From Daucus carota subsp. sativus (taxonomy: Eukaryota; Streptophyta; Magnoliopsida; Apiales; Apiaceae), in the NCBI RefSeq assembly GCF_001625215.2, contig NC_030381.2, forward strand, positions 34,966,689 to 35,030,688: a stretch of 64,000 nucleotides of DNA. Reading direction: 5' to 3'. The position numbers and the translations under genes were made by a program. Of this stretch, positions 33,100 through 45,863 are shown piece by piece; position 1 is the first letter of the stretch, and each line of letters starts with the position of its first letter. The notes beneath the pieces were generated by a model. That model was not told the origin of the DNA. It saw nothing but the letters and a program-made list of their open reading frames with translations, and did no database searches.

Positions 33100-35251
33100 A
33101 CCAATGATTAATTAATTATCAAGTAAACAAAGCTTCCACCAACCACATCAAAAAAATAATATTTATCAAGAGTTGAGGATATGGAATGCTCGGCTTGCAT
33201 GGAGATTATTATTAAAATTCACATCGTGATCTTCATAATTTGTTAATAACTCACCTAAAAAAAAGTTGACCTAAAAAGTCAAACGGCCGAATATTAAGGT
33301 ACTATTATATATATGTACTTTAGGTTCATGATACATATCTACACATATACTTCTTTTTTAGTAAATGTTCAAAAATTAAGGTATAGTTGCACCGGAGGTC
33401 TGTGATACATATCCACAATTCCACATGTATATTTTTGTTTTTTGGCCAACTTGCCGCGTCCATTTTAGTTTTGCATGTAATTTGATACTGTATATGTGAA
33501 CCAACATTTATATTTTAAATTCAAGGAAGACGTTATTAGCAAGGACGCGGATGATTCCTTTATTTAATTTGGAACACAATCTTAACTAGAATACGTTAAA
33601 CAACTAAGTAGATCGTGAAATGGAAGGAATTAGGGTGAACAAGAACAAGTCCCACGGAATTAAACATGGTCTTTGACCAAAGAGTAAACTTTGACCAAAT
33701 GATAATTTTAAAACGAAAAACTTGATTTGACAAAAATTAATAAAGAGGGTAACTTATAATTAAAGAGGGTAATTCTAGATATTTGCATAAAAACACTTTT
33801 CTCAAAATTCTAAAGAAAATCTTTGAGTTTTTTCTTTTTTCCTGATCGTTGTTGTTGGTGGCTTTCATCGATGTTCACCGGTGAAAAATCATAAATCGAT
33901 TATTTTCTTTGCTCAGTTCTTATTTTTTTGAATAATACTCGTCTAGGTAAGGATTTCTATCTTTCGAGATTGTATTGTTTGTTTGATAAAAAAATTTACT
34001 GTAAATTGTTGTTCTCAATTTATTTGAATTTTGTTTATTATTCTCTCCTTGTGAGAACGTGGTGTGTCTTTTGTGTGATTTGGGGTGATTCAATTTTGAC
34101 AAACAATATTTCTTCTTTTTTTTGTTCACTTTTTCTTTTGCATTGAAAGAATAGATTCTTACAAAATTATATGATTCAACCCCGGACCCTTTTGAATATA
34201 GCGGATTTGATTCATTGACAAAGATTTATATGAGATTGTAATTATAATCGATAACTCGGGTGTGATGAAACCGGAACATGTACATATATCAACTTTATTA
34301 AATCGCTTGAATGTAATTTCACAAAAACTAGTTTGATCACTGATTAATATTATGTTTGTTCGACTCAATTATGTTTTTATATGTTATATGTATTGAATTA
34401 GTTTCTTTTTTTCAAAAAAGGAGGATAATTCTCGTATATCATATATTTATTGAAGTGGATAGTTTTCTAAACACTGCCTCAATTAATCAACGGCCTAATT
34501 TTACAATCTTACTGTCAATATAAAAAGTAATAATTTAACTAAATAAATGATAAATGAAGATATTGAAAAGGAATCTCATAGTAATTATTATAATTAGCTA
34601 AACCGCCAAAAATATATAGATTTCCAGTTCCACCATATTACCTTTTTGTTTGAAATTAGTATCTCAATTTAATTCTGATATCGTTCTCGTTTTTATTTCA
34701 TTTCTACAGAAATTGTTGAATTCATATATTTATTAATGTTGATCTTAATTGAAAGTTTAACAAATTTAGACAACCATTTTATACCTACCTATAATTTACT
34801 ATAACCCTGGACAGTTCCATTATTATGGGCATTAACAGTTGTTTAAAATACATAATAACATGAAGAACGTCTCCAACGCTAAAAAAATTTAATAAAAAAT
34901 TTATGTCGCGTATTCAAAAATATAGATATGTGTAAAAAAAATGGATGGACCAATTTCCCTTAACAAAGAAATATTCTTGATCATTTCATATTGGTTATAT
35001 ATAGTCAAAGCATGGATATCTATAATAATATTTTACATCATTTTGAATTATATTAAAATAATATATTTTATTTATAAATAATTTGAAATTATTATTATTA
35101 ATTTTATTATATCCTTTTAATTATTATATTATTAATCTGATCACATGGTTCCACAAATTTTACATAATTAATAATTTTATATAAGTTGGGCGATTATTTT
35201 TAACTAGGAAATGCTTTCAGTACTACTTATCTTACAAAATTACGAGGTTAA
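33100..35251. other. Gene-poor AT-rich stretch
   Basis: I see no supported gene. Short frames (for example 33920-34146 on both strands) have no family features. A partial GTCTCCAACGC motif at 34868 suggests another decayed MITE of the family at 35252. Confidence 0.5.
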
Positions 35252-35586
35252 GAGCATCTCCAACGCCGTTGGCTATAATCGTTGGTTAAATGGAACCTGT
35301 AAAATATTATATAAAATTTGCTGAACCTGTAAGACATTTTGCTTCAATGGTATTGGCTATATTGATTGGCTATAATTTAAAAATAATATGTTATTAATAT
35401 TTTAGATTGTTAAAATAGAATATATCAGTTCAATATGGTAATAAATGAGGTGCAATCTTCCCGCAGATAGACAACAGCTCAGCATTGTTGGAGTTGAGTT
35501 TTTTGAGCGGTTGACTAAATTATTTTATTTTCAAGTATGTCAATTCACCGCCAAGGTTAGTCAAGAGATTATGGTTGGAGATGCTC
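35252..35586. mobile_element. PIF/Harbinger-type MITE, copy 1
   Basis: Terminal inverted repeats GAGCATCTCCAAC / GTTGGAGATGCTC are flanked by TAA on the left and TCA (mutated) on the right. It shares AACCTGTAAGACATTTTG and related blocks with copies at 39617 and 54801, in the opposite orientation. Confidence 0.75.
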
Positions 35587-35610
35587 TCAAACCTCTTAGA
35601 CGAGCACATA

Positions 35611-36360
35611 TCTATACTATACTATAATAAGCCAACATGGGTATAATTTGTAGTACTAGGTTTTAGTTATATTTTTTGGTTTGGTACTCTCCTTTTGGTA
35701 CTACAAGTCTACAAATGTGGAGTCTATTAGTCTTACATTGTTAAACAGTTTCAAATACTAAAAACACTCCTAACAATACCTTATCATATAATATTTCATT
35801 AAAAAATTATAATGATGTTATAAATAAAATTATAAATAATAATTTTGAATATCTTTTTTTAACAAGAAGATTTATATAACTCTTTTTAACTTTAATGTGT
35901 TCTATTTCAATATAAATACCAAACATTACATAACCCTTTCTAACTCTAATATTAAAAGTTTCTGTTGTCAAAAAAATCAAGATTACAGAATAATGTTGAA
36001 ATTCGATTGATTAGATTACTGAATATTTCAAATGTATTACAAGATCGTCTATGTTTGGAAAAGATTTAAATTTTCTGATCTTTTTTAATTTTTAAATCTA
36101 CATGTACTAAAATCAGATTAAATGTATTATATGTGTATATATATATATATTATATATATATATATATTATATATATATATTTGTTAGGGTTTGTCCATTT
36201 TCAAATAATCGGGAGAAAATATAGTCAGTCGAATAATATAATTTAATTAAATTCAATCTATTAATATTATAATACTAATAAAATAATGTTAAAATTTAAA
36301 TTATAAATAATAAACTACGAACTATATACCCGCCCGTGCTTCGCACGGGTTAAAGGCTAG
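35611..36360 (+). mobile_element. Non-autonomous Helitron, copy 1
   Basis: It starts TCTATACTATACTATAATAAGCC after an A (35610). It ends with a hairpin CCCGTGC-ttc-GCACGGG (36333-36349) and TTAAAGGCTAG followed by T (36361). This is the 5'-TC ... hairpin-CTAG-3' structure and A/T insertion site of Helitrons. No Rep/helicase. An (AT)n microsatellite lies inside at about 36133-36181. Confidence 0.85.
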
Positions 36361-36830
36361 TAGTAATTATACAACATCTACTATATATGGTGAAGAACAT
36401 ATATGGTATTATATATACAGCTGGGATCGTTTACCTTGTCGCGGAACTAAGGACGTGCGAAGTGAGGGATCGAGGAATAAAAACTTGCGGAAAGATTGAG
36501 TCGAACATACTTTAAGCACCATTTCGGGTGTATCTGTTTAGGTGAGTTTCTTTATATGTCTTCCTGGCTGTCACAATTTTGTTCAAAGATACGTAATTTG
36601 TGTTCATACTGTAGTGACAATAATAATTAATAATTTCAATTGTCGAATCGCTAACTTTTTTTATAATAATAGATGATTAATTCTACTATTATTTCGATTT
36701 CTCAAAACTCTTCTCAGAATAAATTCAAATACATAATAATTAAAAGGTTATTGACTTCACATAATTAAAATGGATTTTGTGTACATGAGCAACATATATG
36801 ATTAAAATAGAATGTATTAATATCTTTATA

Positions 36831-37070
36831 GGGTCATGTTCCAGAGAATCATTAGGGAGGGAACTCTTAGAACCATTATCTTATAGTTAGGGTTAATGTC
36901 TTAATTATGTATTATATTTTAAAATTATTTTTGAACTCAAACAACGATGAAAAAAACATGTATTTACATTTAGATCCTGAAAATTTATAAAAAAATATAG
37001 GATTCCGCAGCAGAACCTTAGTGGTTCTATGGTTCTATTTTAAGCATTGGTTCTCTCCTGAGCGCGACCC
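36831..37070. mobile_element. MULE-type MITE with 10-bp target duplication
   Basis: A 240-bp element has imperfect inverted ends GGGTCATGTTCCAGAGAA and TTCTCTCCTGAGCGCGACCC. It is flanked by identical TATCTTTATA (36821-36830, 37071-37080). A 9-11 bp duplication points to Mutator-like transposition. Confidence 0.75.
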
Positions 37071-37080
37071 TATCTTTATA

Positions 37081-39616
37081 ATTCATTTTGATGATATCTT
37101 AGCTCGTTTATTCAAAAGGAATATAATCTGGAATAATTACATCATTTTAGTTACATTATTTTTTATAAATTAAAAAAATTAGAATGATATGAGATGGAAT
37201 GTAAATAACGTTTTATTAATTTCTAAGGATTATAATATCTTCTCTCACAAGATATTATATTCTCATGAAAATAAAATAAATTAAAATAAAGATTAGAATA
37301 TAAAGTAAAACAATTATAATACTTTGTATTTATGATAATTAAAATAATAATCTAAAAATTATAATTTTTTGGGACAAATAATTTATATAGGGGAGTGTCT
37401 TAAAGATTTCATCTTTTCAGAGGCAAAGACAAGATACGTAAAAGTGAGATATTCAGTTATACGAATAAGGAAAAGGATAGAACATAAGAATTCTTTGAGA
37501 TGTCAATTTATCATTTCTGGGTTCAATGAAATTCATAGATATAGGAAGAAATCGATACTGACGACAATTTATTATTTTGATAAATCATTGTTTCGGATCA
37601 AAGAATATTATGCAAATATTTACTCGAAATCTTGCATATCAGATTCTATTGTTGAAAACCCAATTTTTTCTTAAAAATTCGTCACAATATATCTAATACA
37701 TACATAATATCATGAAACATAAATATAATTTTTTCACTGCTACCTGATATTGACGATCAGTGTATCGGCAATAGGCATGAAAAAGGATCCGAAAATATTC
37801 AATTTAGATATTTGTGTCCTGTCAAAATAAGGAACTATGGTATACTCTCTTGGTCCCAGCAGTTTGTTTACATTCGCTATTAATTTGTACGTATTTTGAA
37901 ACCCCTATAAAACATAATTTCATAATCTTTTCTTAAATTTATTTTTTTTGATTTAAGATTTAAACGTCAAATTTTTATTTAGGAAAAAAAATTAAAAAAA
38001 ATTATTGAACTGTATTTCATAGGAGTCTCAAAATGCGTCCCAAAAAGGTAACGTAAAAAATTTGGTGAGACGCAAGGGTTTAGGGTTCTATCCGGCTTTC
38101 CTTTCTAAGCATATTCTTTAGAAAAAGATTCTGATTTTTCTTCTATTCAGATGGTAAATATTTGTCAGAACATAGAGTGTTAATTAAACTCATATTTGAA
38201 TTGAAGTTGAGATACTAATTTGAATTCTTCCCTTCTGAATCAGATAATATATATATATATATATATATGAGTTACAGCTTGAATTCAATTGCACAGATAA
38301 TATATGTAAAATTTGTTTAATCTGTAAGATATTTTGATTCGATAATACTGATTATATTTGTTGAATATATTCTAAAAATCCCTGAATATAATCACAATTA
38401 CATGGTTGGCGACAAGGCTGTAAAAATCAAAAATCGGATCAACTCAATTTTGTTCTGGCAAAAAAAAAAAAAGAATACTCGGAAATTAGAGAGTACTCGG
38501 AATGAGTACTCAGACAAATACTCGGATATTAATATTTTTTTCAATTTTTAAATTCATTTTCAATCAAATTTAAGTATACAAATTACAAGTGTTTAAACTT
38601 GAAATTCAAGTATAACAGTTCTTTGTTATTAATATATAAGAATATGTTCTGTATTAATAGTAATTATCTAATATTATCAATACTTTATTAATAAATAAAT
38701 AATACTATTGACAATACATTAACAATAATTGAATTCACAATTCAAGTATATATTGTTCTCTTGATACTATCTCACAATGTAATAAAATAAAGTTTTAATA
38801 GTTGCTACATGTATATTTTTAAATCTTGTTATTGTCCATATTTTATGGAAAAAGCTAAAACCAAGTTTGACTCTGAGTATTCGGAGTCAAACCGAGTTTT
38901 GACTAATTTCCTACGAACTCATTTTTGGGTGTGAGTACTCGAAATTCGGATTGAGCAAGTGGTTAAAAACGACTAGTCGGACGAGTACTCGACCGAGTTA
39001 ACCGATTTTTAGAACACTGGTTCGCGATGATATTTGAGGTAGATAAGTTGGTTCCGATCCTTTTTTTCTTGCCGCATCTCGGAATACTTTTTCTCTATGG
39101 TTAAGATATTGATAGTTTTATTTTGGCTTTCAAGACCATGGATGGTCATTGTGGCATGTTATGATATGTAAATGTATCGCAAAAATAAAAACCCTAATAC
39201 TAAATAGTAATTGAATTATAAGTATATAATTCAAAAGCTGGCTCTATGGATATATGCTTTTATGAAGTTGACAATCAAAGCCTTGGTGGGTATTTTCTTA
39301 TATATTTTTGTCGATCAACCTAACCTCTGGTTCCTTCAACCATACATATGCTGGTAGATTAGCGTGATCCGCAAAAATCATTAGCTTGAAAGAAGTCAAG
39401 ATCATATACATAGTCGTATATGATAAATATTCTTGATGACAATACTTAATGAGATTGTCATGGATAAATAACAGTGACGGTGGCAATTCCTTTTCTTTTA
39501 TATTCAGCCAATACAACTGTGATGTTTGAACTTTGACCAATTTCGAACCTAGTCTGTAACCTTAATTCACAAGACAAATTGTTTTTTTACTGGTCATCCT
39601 GGATTTGTAGTTTTAA
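37081..39616. other. Gene-poor stretch with decayed Stowaway and (AT)n
   Basis: It holds a degraded Stowaway-like fragment (about 37851-38090, TACTCTCTTGGTCCC end), a TA dinucleotide run near 38246-38268 and repeated GAGTACTCGGA-like motifs (38475-38530 and 38930-39000). No supported gene; the frame 37369-37674 is discussed under rejected items. Confidence 0.5.
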
Positions 39617-39999
39617 GAGCATCTCTGACCATTGAAAGTCCTGGGCTAAAAAGTGAGGTGGCATATTTAAAATAAAAAAAAAGTTAGCCACCAGCTCGAA
39701 AAACTCAACTCCAACCATGCTCAGCTGTTGTCTATAAATTTAGCCAACCTCCAATGAATGGCTAAATTTGTCGAACCTCTACAGGTCTGTAAGAAATCTG
39801 TAGGAAGATTGTACATCATTTATTACCATATTGAACTGATATATTCTATTTTAACAATCTAAAATATTAATAACATATTATTTTTAAATTATAACCAATA
39901 CCATTGAACCAAAATGTCTTACAGGTTCAGCAAATTTTATATAATGTATTACAGGTCCAATTTAGCCGACGATTATAGCATACATCATTAGAGATGCTC
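39617..39999. mobile_element. PIF/Harbinger-type MITE, copy 2
   Basis: Ends GAGCATCTCTGA and ATTAGAGATGCTC are flanked by TAA on both sides (39614-39616 and 40000-40002). The interior matches copies 1 and 3. Confidence 0.8.
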
Positions 40000-42180
40000 T
40001 AAGAGTAGATTTCCAAAATTAGAGTTCTAACCACTATTTCTCCGCTCTTCAATTTTATCTTCTTCATTAATATATCAAACATTTTCGCTCTTTTATCCTC
40101 TCTCATATTTATTAGTTTTTTACACTTTTTTTTAATAACCTTTTTGGTAGGTTCTTGTTAGTACCTTATCAAGGTCGTTGGGTGATCCGCAAGATTGACA
40201 TCAAATATGGCACGCTGATGAATATGACAATACGACAAAAAATTGTTCATATTTTGGGGACAAATGTTTCTCCAATATCAGTTATGTAAGTGATAGTGAT
40301 AGTGATAGTTCTGAACATTATGCTATTTATGCGAATGTCAATTATGATACTTCTATGGGCACGTTTGGCTAAAAAAAATTTAAGGACTTATTTTTCTTAA
40401 AAAAAATGCATATTTATATAGTTTTTTGGATATAAGTGTTAAGGATGTACTTAATATTCATTACGTGAAAAAAAAATGGTTTCTTTCAGAAAAAATTAGA
40501 GTTTCATGCGTTTTTTTCCAAAAATAAGCTTTTAATTCTGAAAAATAAGTTTTGTCAAACAGTCATGTTTACGGTTGATGTAGTTTAGATTACTCGAGAT
40601 ATGATTGTAATATTTTTTAGATTAAAAAATTTAAACATTCAATGCGTTAAACGATTTGAAAACAAAATGACTATATATTTAATTCGTTTTTTGTTTCACA
40701 ATCAAGTTATAATTGACAGTTCGAAAATTTGTCCAGGATGGGTTTCAGTATTTTATTGAATTTATCGCTTTTCGTCAAAAAAAATCATAACAATAAAATT
40801 CTCTTTTATAAAAGTTCATAATTGTATAGTAATTAAAATCCAAATTCTACTAATTTGTCCATAGAGAATAAATTTTATAATTACCTGTAAAAACAAGTCT
40901 AATTGTTTAAATTTAAAGCTACTAGTTTAAAATTACTTTTAATTTTAAATTTAAAAAATAAAATTTATATAACAAGTCTAATAATGATTTAAAATACAAA
41001 TAAAGTATCTCCAAAGTTGATAGAGAATACTTTTTTAAATAACTGATTTTATTGTTGAGATTTTATATGATAAAAGTTAAGAGTAATATTGCGTACATCA
41101 AATTTTGTCCCTGATGATATGGCAGACATATGGCAAATTTTAATTGGATGTTTGATGTGTATAGACATATGACACAATTATGAGACATATTGTTGGAAGG
41201 TAAAATACACAATTCATGTCTTCAATCACGAGTACACTATATTTTATTATATTTATAAGAAATTTGGTAGGACATTGTTGGGTTTGCTCTTAGTAATGGA
41301 TCCTGAATATTAAATACTTTATTCGTGTCATTTTTTTTCAACATATTTTAAAATGTTAAAAAAATCACATCTACACATAATTATTTTTTATAAAATTTAT
41401 ATCAAATAAAAGTTTAGAATCTAAACTTTTATTTGATATAAAAATTGAATTTTTTATCGAATATAAATACTGTTTTTTTACACCTCAATATACATGTCAA
41501 AAAGTCAAACATCAGCGTGAGGCAGAGAGCACCCTATTAGATTTATGAATGATGATCGATTGGAGGTGGGTTGCTAAATTACAAGTTACAAAAAATGTCA
41601 CAATTTTTGAGAGAAATATGATAAAGCGTCTTAAGTTTTACTTGATGAGCCCCACAAACTAATTATTTTAATAGCCTAAATAATGACGTATCGTTCGTGG
41701 TAATATATATGACGGAAACTTTCGTCATATGTTTTTCTCAATTTTCTTAATATATGTGAATTAAAATATATGCATTTATTATATATATTTAATATATAAT
41801 TTTATATTAGAAATATTTTTATATTGAAATAAAATATATCTTTTATTAAATATATTACATATATTCTTAATAGTTAACTTTATCAAAATACTAAGATTCG
41901 ATCAACCAATGAAAAGTTCAAATAGATTTCTATTATTTAAATTATTTAAATATCTCATTAAGACACACATGTGTTTGGATGAGATATTTAAATATATTTT
42001 AATTATTATTGAGAATTCAATAAATCAAATATATCAACTAATTAAAAGTTTACTTAAAATGAGAAAACTAAAAATTTTTTAACAAGTTACATTCATTCAC
42101 CAGCCGAAACCCGAAAACGATGAAAAGTTAAAATAAACTTGGGATACGAACACAAGATTATGCGTGGGAATACACCGAAA
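40000..42180. other. Gene-poor stretch with fold-back sequence
   Basis: AT-rich, no gene. A near-perfect palindrome with 23-bp arms (41396-41442) sits inside a probable MITE remnant (about 41330-41530). CACGTTTGGCT...TTTGTCAAACAGTC (about 40359-40564) looks like a hAT-type remnant. Confidence 0.5.
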
Positions 42181-42642
42181 TCTATACTATACACGTGGTA
42201 TAATTTATAGTCAAAAATTTTTAGTTATATTTTTTGTTTTGGTACTCTCCTTCTAAAAATAATAATCTATAACATGTGGATGATTATTACTCTTTCATTC
42301 TTAAAAAGTTTTAAATACTAAAAACACTCATGACAGTACAATATCATATAAAACTTTATAAAAAATTTATAATGGTGTTAAAAATAAAATTATAAATATT
42401 TAATTTTGAATATTTTTTTTTAACAAAACTTTCATATAATTGTTTTTTTAACTCGAACGTGTTCTATTTCAATAAAAACACTCTAACAGCTAAATTTTTG
42501 TGAGAACATATACTCAATTGATTAATATAATTTAACTAAAATTCAATTCATTAATACTAAAATATTAATAAATTTATGTAAAATTTAAATAGTAAATTAC
42601 GAATTACATAACTGTCCATACTTCGCACGGGTTAAAAGTTAG
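42181..42642 (+). mobile_element. Non-autonomous Helitron, copy 2 (shorter, decayed)
   Basis: It starts TCTATACTATACACGTGGTATAATTT after A and ends CATACTTCGCACGGGTTAAAAGTTAG before T. The same TTTGGTACTCTCCTT block as copy 1 follows the 5' end. The terminal hairpin and CTAG are mutated (TTAG). Confidence 0.75.
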
Positions 42643-43127
42643 TATATATAATAAAGGTTTTCTTTTTTTGAAAAGTATACTCACTTTTCCAATTTTTTGC
42701 AAAAAATACTTTTATTTCTAAAAAAATGTGAAAACATTGTCTTTTAAAATTATTTTCTTTACATATTTACTATGTTGCTACTACATACAACAAAAATCTA
42801 ACATATAATGCAATCAAAAACAATTCTAATTTCTTTCAAAACATAATTGCTTTAAATTATATTGAGTTACATTGAGTATAAAAAGAGGTTTTGTTTTTAA
42901 TTATAAACATTATCTTCGCAAATACTTTTAAAAATAAATATAATATCTTCGTGCATGTTTGACAAATCCAGTTTATGACTTTTTTTGTCAAGAAGCCGAT
43001 TTTTACTTATCTTGACCCGTTTAGCAATAAGCACTTTTATTAAGATTACTTAAAACATCCTTTGCATAAATTTCTTATGATAAAAGACATCGGTGTGAAA
43101 GATCATTTCCGGAAAATATAGGTGTAT

Positions 43128-43305
43128 TTTGGTGAGATGATATCCTCACCCCTGAGAAAAACATAGAAAAAATATAGGTGTATCTTAGTGAGATGGTATC
43201 CTGACACCCGGGGGTGGAGGGTTTTGCAGATCAAAGCAATCTGGTGAGATGGTATCTTGGCACCTGAGAGTGGAGGGTTTTGGGGATCAAAGCAATCAAG
43301 GACCT
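43128..43305. repeat. Degenerate tandem repeat, about 55-60 bp unit, three copies
   Basis: GGTGAGATGGTATC...CACC...GTGGAGGGTTTTG...GATCAAAGCAATC recurs at about 43131, 43188 and 43240, the first copy being incomplete. Confidence 0.6.
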
Positions 43306-43927
43306 CTAATTGCCCTTCGACTATGCAACTCCACTCCAGCCATCACTTTCAAACATTTACATGTACATTTAATCTATATATCTATATAAAGGAGGTTCCA
43401 GGAGAATGAAGTACCATGCTTCAGAATCCTTCCTTTCTAATTCTCTAATTTTATTATATCTAAAACCAAGGATCAATTATAATTAGATCTGAAATCATCA
43501 AACAAGAATTCTGGAACATCATCCCAGCATACAAGAGTAGGCTGCTCACAGCATTTGAAGACAAGTACTTACAAAGATTCACACATGATGTAACTTTAGA
43601 CAATTGTTAACAATTATACTGAAATATGAATGGTCACTCGATCACACAAGTACATGAAACTCTAAAGCTTAAGAAAAAAACAGATGATCAATATGCATGC
43701 ACTATCGCCCTTTGTGCTGAACTTTTAACTTCTGGCAAATTATATGAGACATAATACACAAAAGCTTGCCCTCGTCAACCAAGAATCCAAAAAAAAAAAC
43801 CCACAAAGAATCGAACCAACAGATTGAGGAGCAGCAGCAGTGGTATTAAAGTAATAGCACTCGGTAGATTAGTAGTGTGTGCAAGTTTAGAATCACAGAA
43901 AATATAAGAACAGCAACTGATCAAGAC

Positions 43928-44338
43928 TCAAGGGTATCCCACTTCTAAACAAGTCTCCCAAAATATTCTATTCTTTTCCGTTTCATCCACCATTAATATA
44001 TCAACATGTATGTTACCAGCAGGTTTAGATTCTACTTCTCCTTCCTCTTCACCAGCCGTGGGCGACACCATCATTTGACCACACCATTGATGCTCACCAC
44101 TACCGAGCTCAGCATCATGATCAGTGTCATCACTAAAATCATCAATGCCGCACTCATTTTCCTCCTGAAAATCCACCAACTGATGATCATCAGAGTCAGA
44201 ACTACAAGATTCAGCATCATCACTATCTTGGATGTTTCCCATATTGATGTCGGAGTCTTTAGCTAGCTCAGAGTCTCCAGTAGCCTCATAGAATAAGAAA
44301 CCATCATAAAAAGTTTCATTACTATTTCTCCAAGACAT
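43928..44338 (-). CDS. Small acidic plant protein of unknown function
   Basis: A single-exon frame of 136 aa from ATG 44338. It starts MSWRNSNETFYDGFLFYE, has a central Asp/Ser/Glu-rich acidic region (about residues 30-100) and ends RIFWETCLEVGYP. A short C-terminal FWE-x-CL motif occurs in a group of uncharacterised plant proteins as I recall them; I do not assign a function. No signal peptide or membrane span is visible. A TATATAA box about 120 bp upstream on the same strand supports expression. An intron just before the ATG (TTACAG at 44350) is possible. Confidence 0.65.
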   Translation of the reverse strand: MSWRNSNETFYDGFLFYEATGDSELAKDSDINMGNIQDSDDAESCSSDSDDHQLVDFQEENECGIDDFSDDTDHDAELGSGEHQWCGQMMVSPTAGEEEGEVESKPAGNIHVDILMVDETEKNRIFWETCLEVGYP

Positions 44339-44453
44339 CGATCACCTACTGTAATATATGCATGCAGGCTTAAACGCAGAGGAAAAATGAATGTGCATAT
44401 ATGTATGTTCTACCTATTGCTTAATGAATGGAGAAGTTAATTAAGGAGGTGTG

Positions 44454-44462
44454 TTATATAGG
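44454..44462 (-). promoter_or_regulatory. Likely TATA box of the small acidic protein gene
   Basis: Minus-strand CACCTATATAACACACC lies about 118 bp upstream of the ATG at 44338. Confidence 0.45.
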
Positions 44463-44469
44463 TGTTAAC

Positions 44470-45738
44470 CTCCGATTTCTTAGTCAACATGATAATGACC
44501 TTGTTCATTCATCGTATCTCACCATTAGTCCTAAGTTGATGATAAGTCTAATTAAAACCATTTGGGACCTGATTGTTCTGTTTCCAATGAATGCCAACAA
44601 GAAATATATCCCCACTTATGCGCAGCCCTACATCAACTATCAAGTGTAAGACTTTCTTTTCTAATCATTATTGCAACACAAAGCTTATTGCAGAAGACAT
44701 TTACCACTTGTTTATCACTACGTGCACAAAAAATGTGCATACACATCATATTATCGTCCACCTACAATTGCACTTTTGGCTGTGAGATAAACAAGCACTA
44801 TATCAGATTGTTGGTAAAATGAATAGATATTGCCGTCAAAGGATTCTATACTGTACCATATATCCTCTATCAAGTTAAGAAAATACAAGTGCATACCGGG
44901 GCAGATTCGATGGTGGAGTGGGGTTACAGCCTACAGTTTCGAATTTGCTAGACTTTCAAATGCTAATATGTTCGAGACTTGCTAAAAATTGTATTTATAC
45001 TTAAAATGTAGTTGTAACTAATTCATATCAAAACTTTATTTACCTTTTACTATTTTCCCCACTAGACCATTATTCCGCTCATCTGCATTATAATTGCAAA
45101 AACATAGTGAGCATCATGATATATGAAGTGTACAATGGTTGACTAACACAGGACAAGATAAGCATAAGGTAAATAGTTTTTCCATAATCTGCAAGCTCAA
45201 GAAAAATATTTATAGACACTTTAAGGATTCCTGCATACTTGCCAACTTAGATGGAGCGAAAAACAAGCCACGATCTAATAGGATCTATCATATCAAATCA
45301 TAATGATATATACAAAGGGAAATCTAGAAAGTTTGAAAAGAATAACCTGGAACAAGCTGCTTCTTTCTAACAAATTGGCAATGTCTCTTGACAAAAGTCG
45401 AATCATCAAAGCCACATTCTTGGAAGTTCGGAATATAAACAACTGAACCATTGGTTGAAGTGAAAGAAATTTTACTCAGCTGTGTGTCCAGCTACTGTAA
45501 CCATATGACACCACTGACTAAAGAACTTCGTAAAAATAATTATGAGAAACATCGAATTATCTTGACGTTTAACTGAAGCTTTTTAGAAACAGAGGGGAAT
45601 TTTTCTGATAGCACTTTAGACTACTTGGAAAGTTGTCATAATTCTAGTCCCACCATCAAACATTTTCTCTATTACAACACACATACATCACCATTTCGGT
45701 AAAGGACTTCTGCTAAAACAACCTCCATATTGTGTAAG
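44470..45738. other. Intergenic or 3'UTR, possible exon at 45338-45500
   Basis: Mostly featureless. Minus strand 45500-45338 after TACAGTAG reads an open stretch containing VVYIPNFQECGF and RKKQLVPGY and ends at a TAG. This could be a coding exon, but it has no family match I know. Confidence 0.3.
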
Positions 45739-45863
45739 CTATGAACTCTTTCCTAAGGAGGCATCAAGATGTCTCCAAGGATTAAGAGCTTCTCTCCTAG
45801 CTTGAGCTTCCTGGGAATTTTCCCAAACTCTCTTCTCGGCCTCAAATTCAGTTACTTTGTCAT
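45739..45863 (-). CDS. Terminal exon of an unidentified gene (40 codons)
   Basis: After a strong acceptor CTGTGCAG (45864) the minus strand encodes 40 residues, charged and helical, ending in TAG at 45739-45741. Peptides EFEAEKRVWENSQEA and LNPWRHLDASLG look like a real, conserved C-terminus. The exon begins in phase 1 (two bases complete a codon), so at least one upstream exon must exist at higher coordinates, but I could not identify it. I do not recognise the family. Confidence 0.4.

Noticed and set aside
36121-36181. AT-rich palindromic runs as a regulatory site
   Set aside because: They are simple (TA)n microsatellite sequence inside a Helitron.
37369-37674. 101-codon frame on the plus strand in gene-poor DNA
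   Set aside because: The sequence looks less random than its surroundings and could be a decayed gene or organelle-derived fragment, but I recognise no family in any frame, so it was not called.
43928-44338. Treating the plus-strand frame 44006-44266 as a gene
   Set aside because: It is antisense to the acidic-protein frame and gives a Phe/Ile/Ser-rich translation typical of a shadow.
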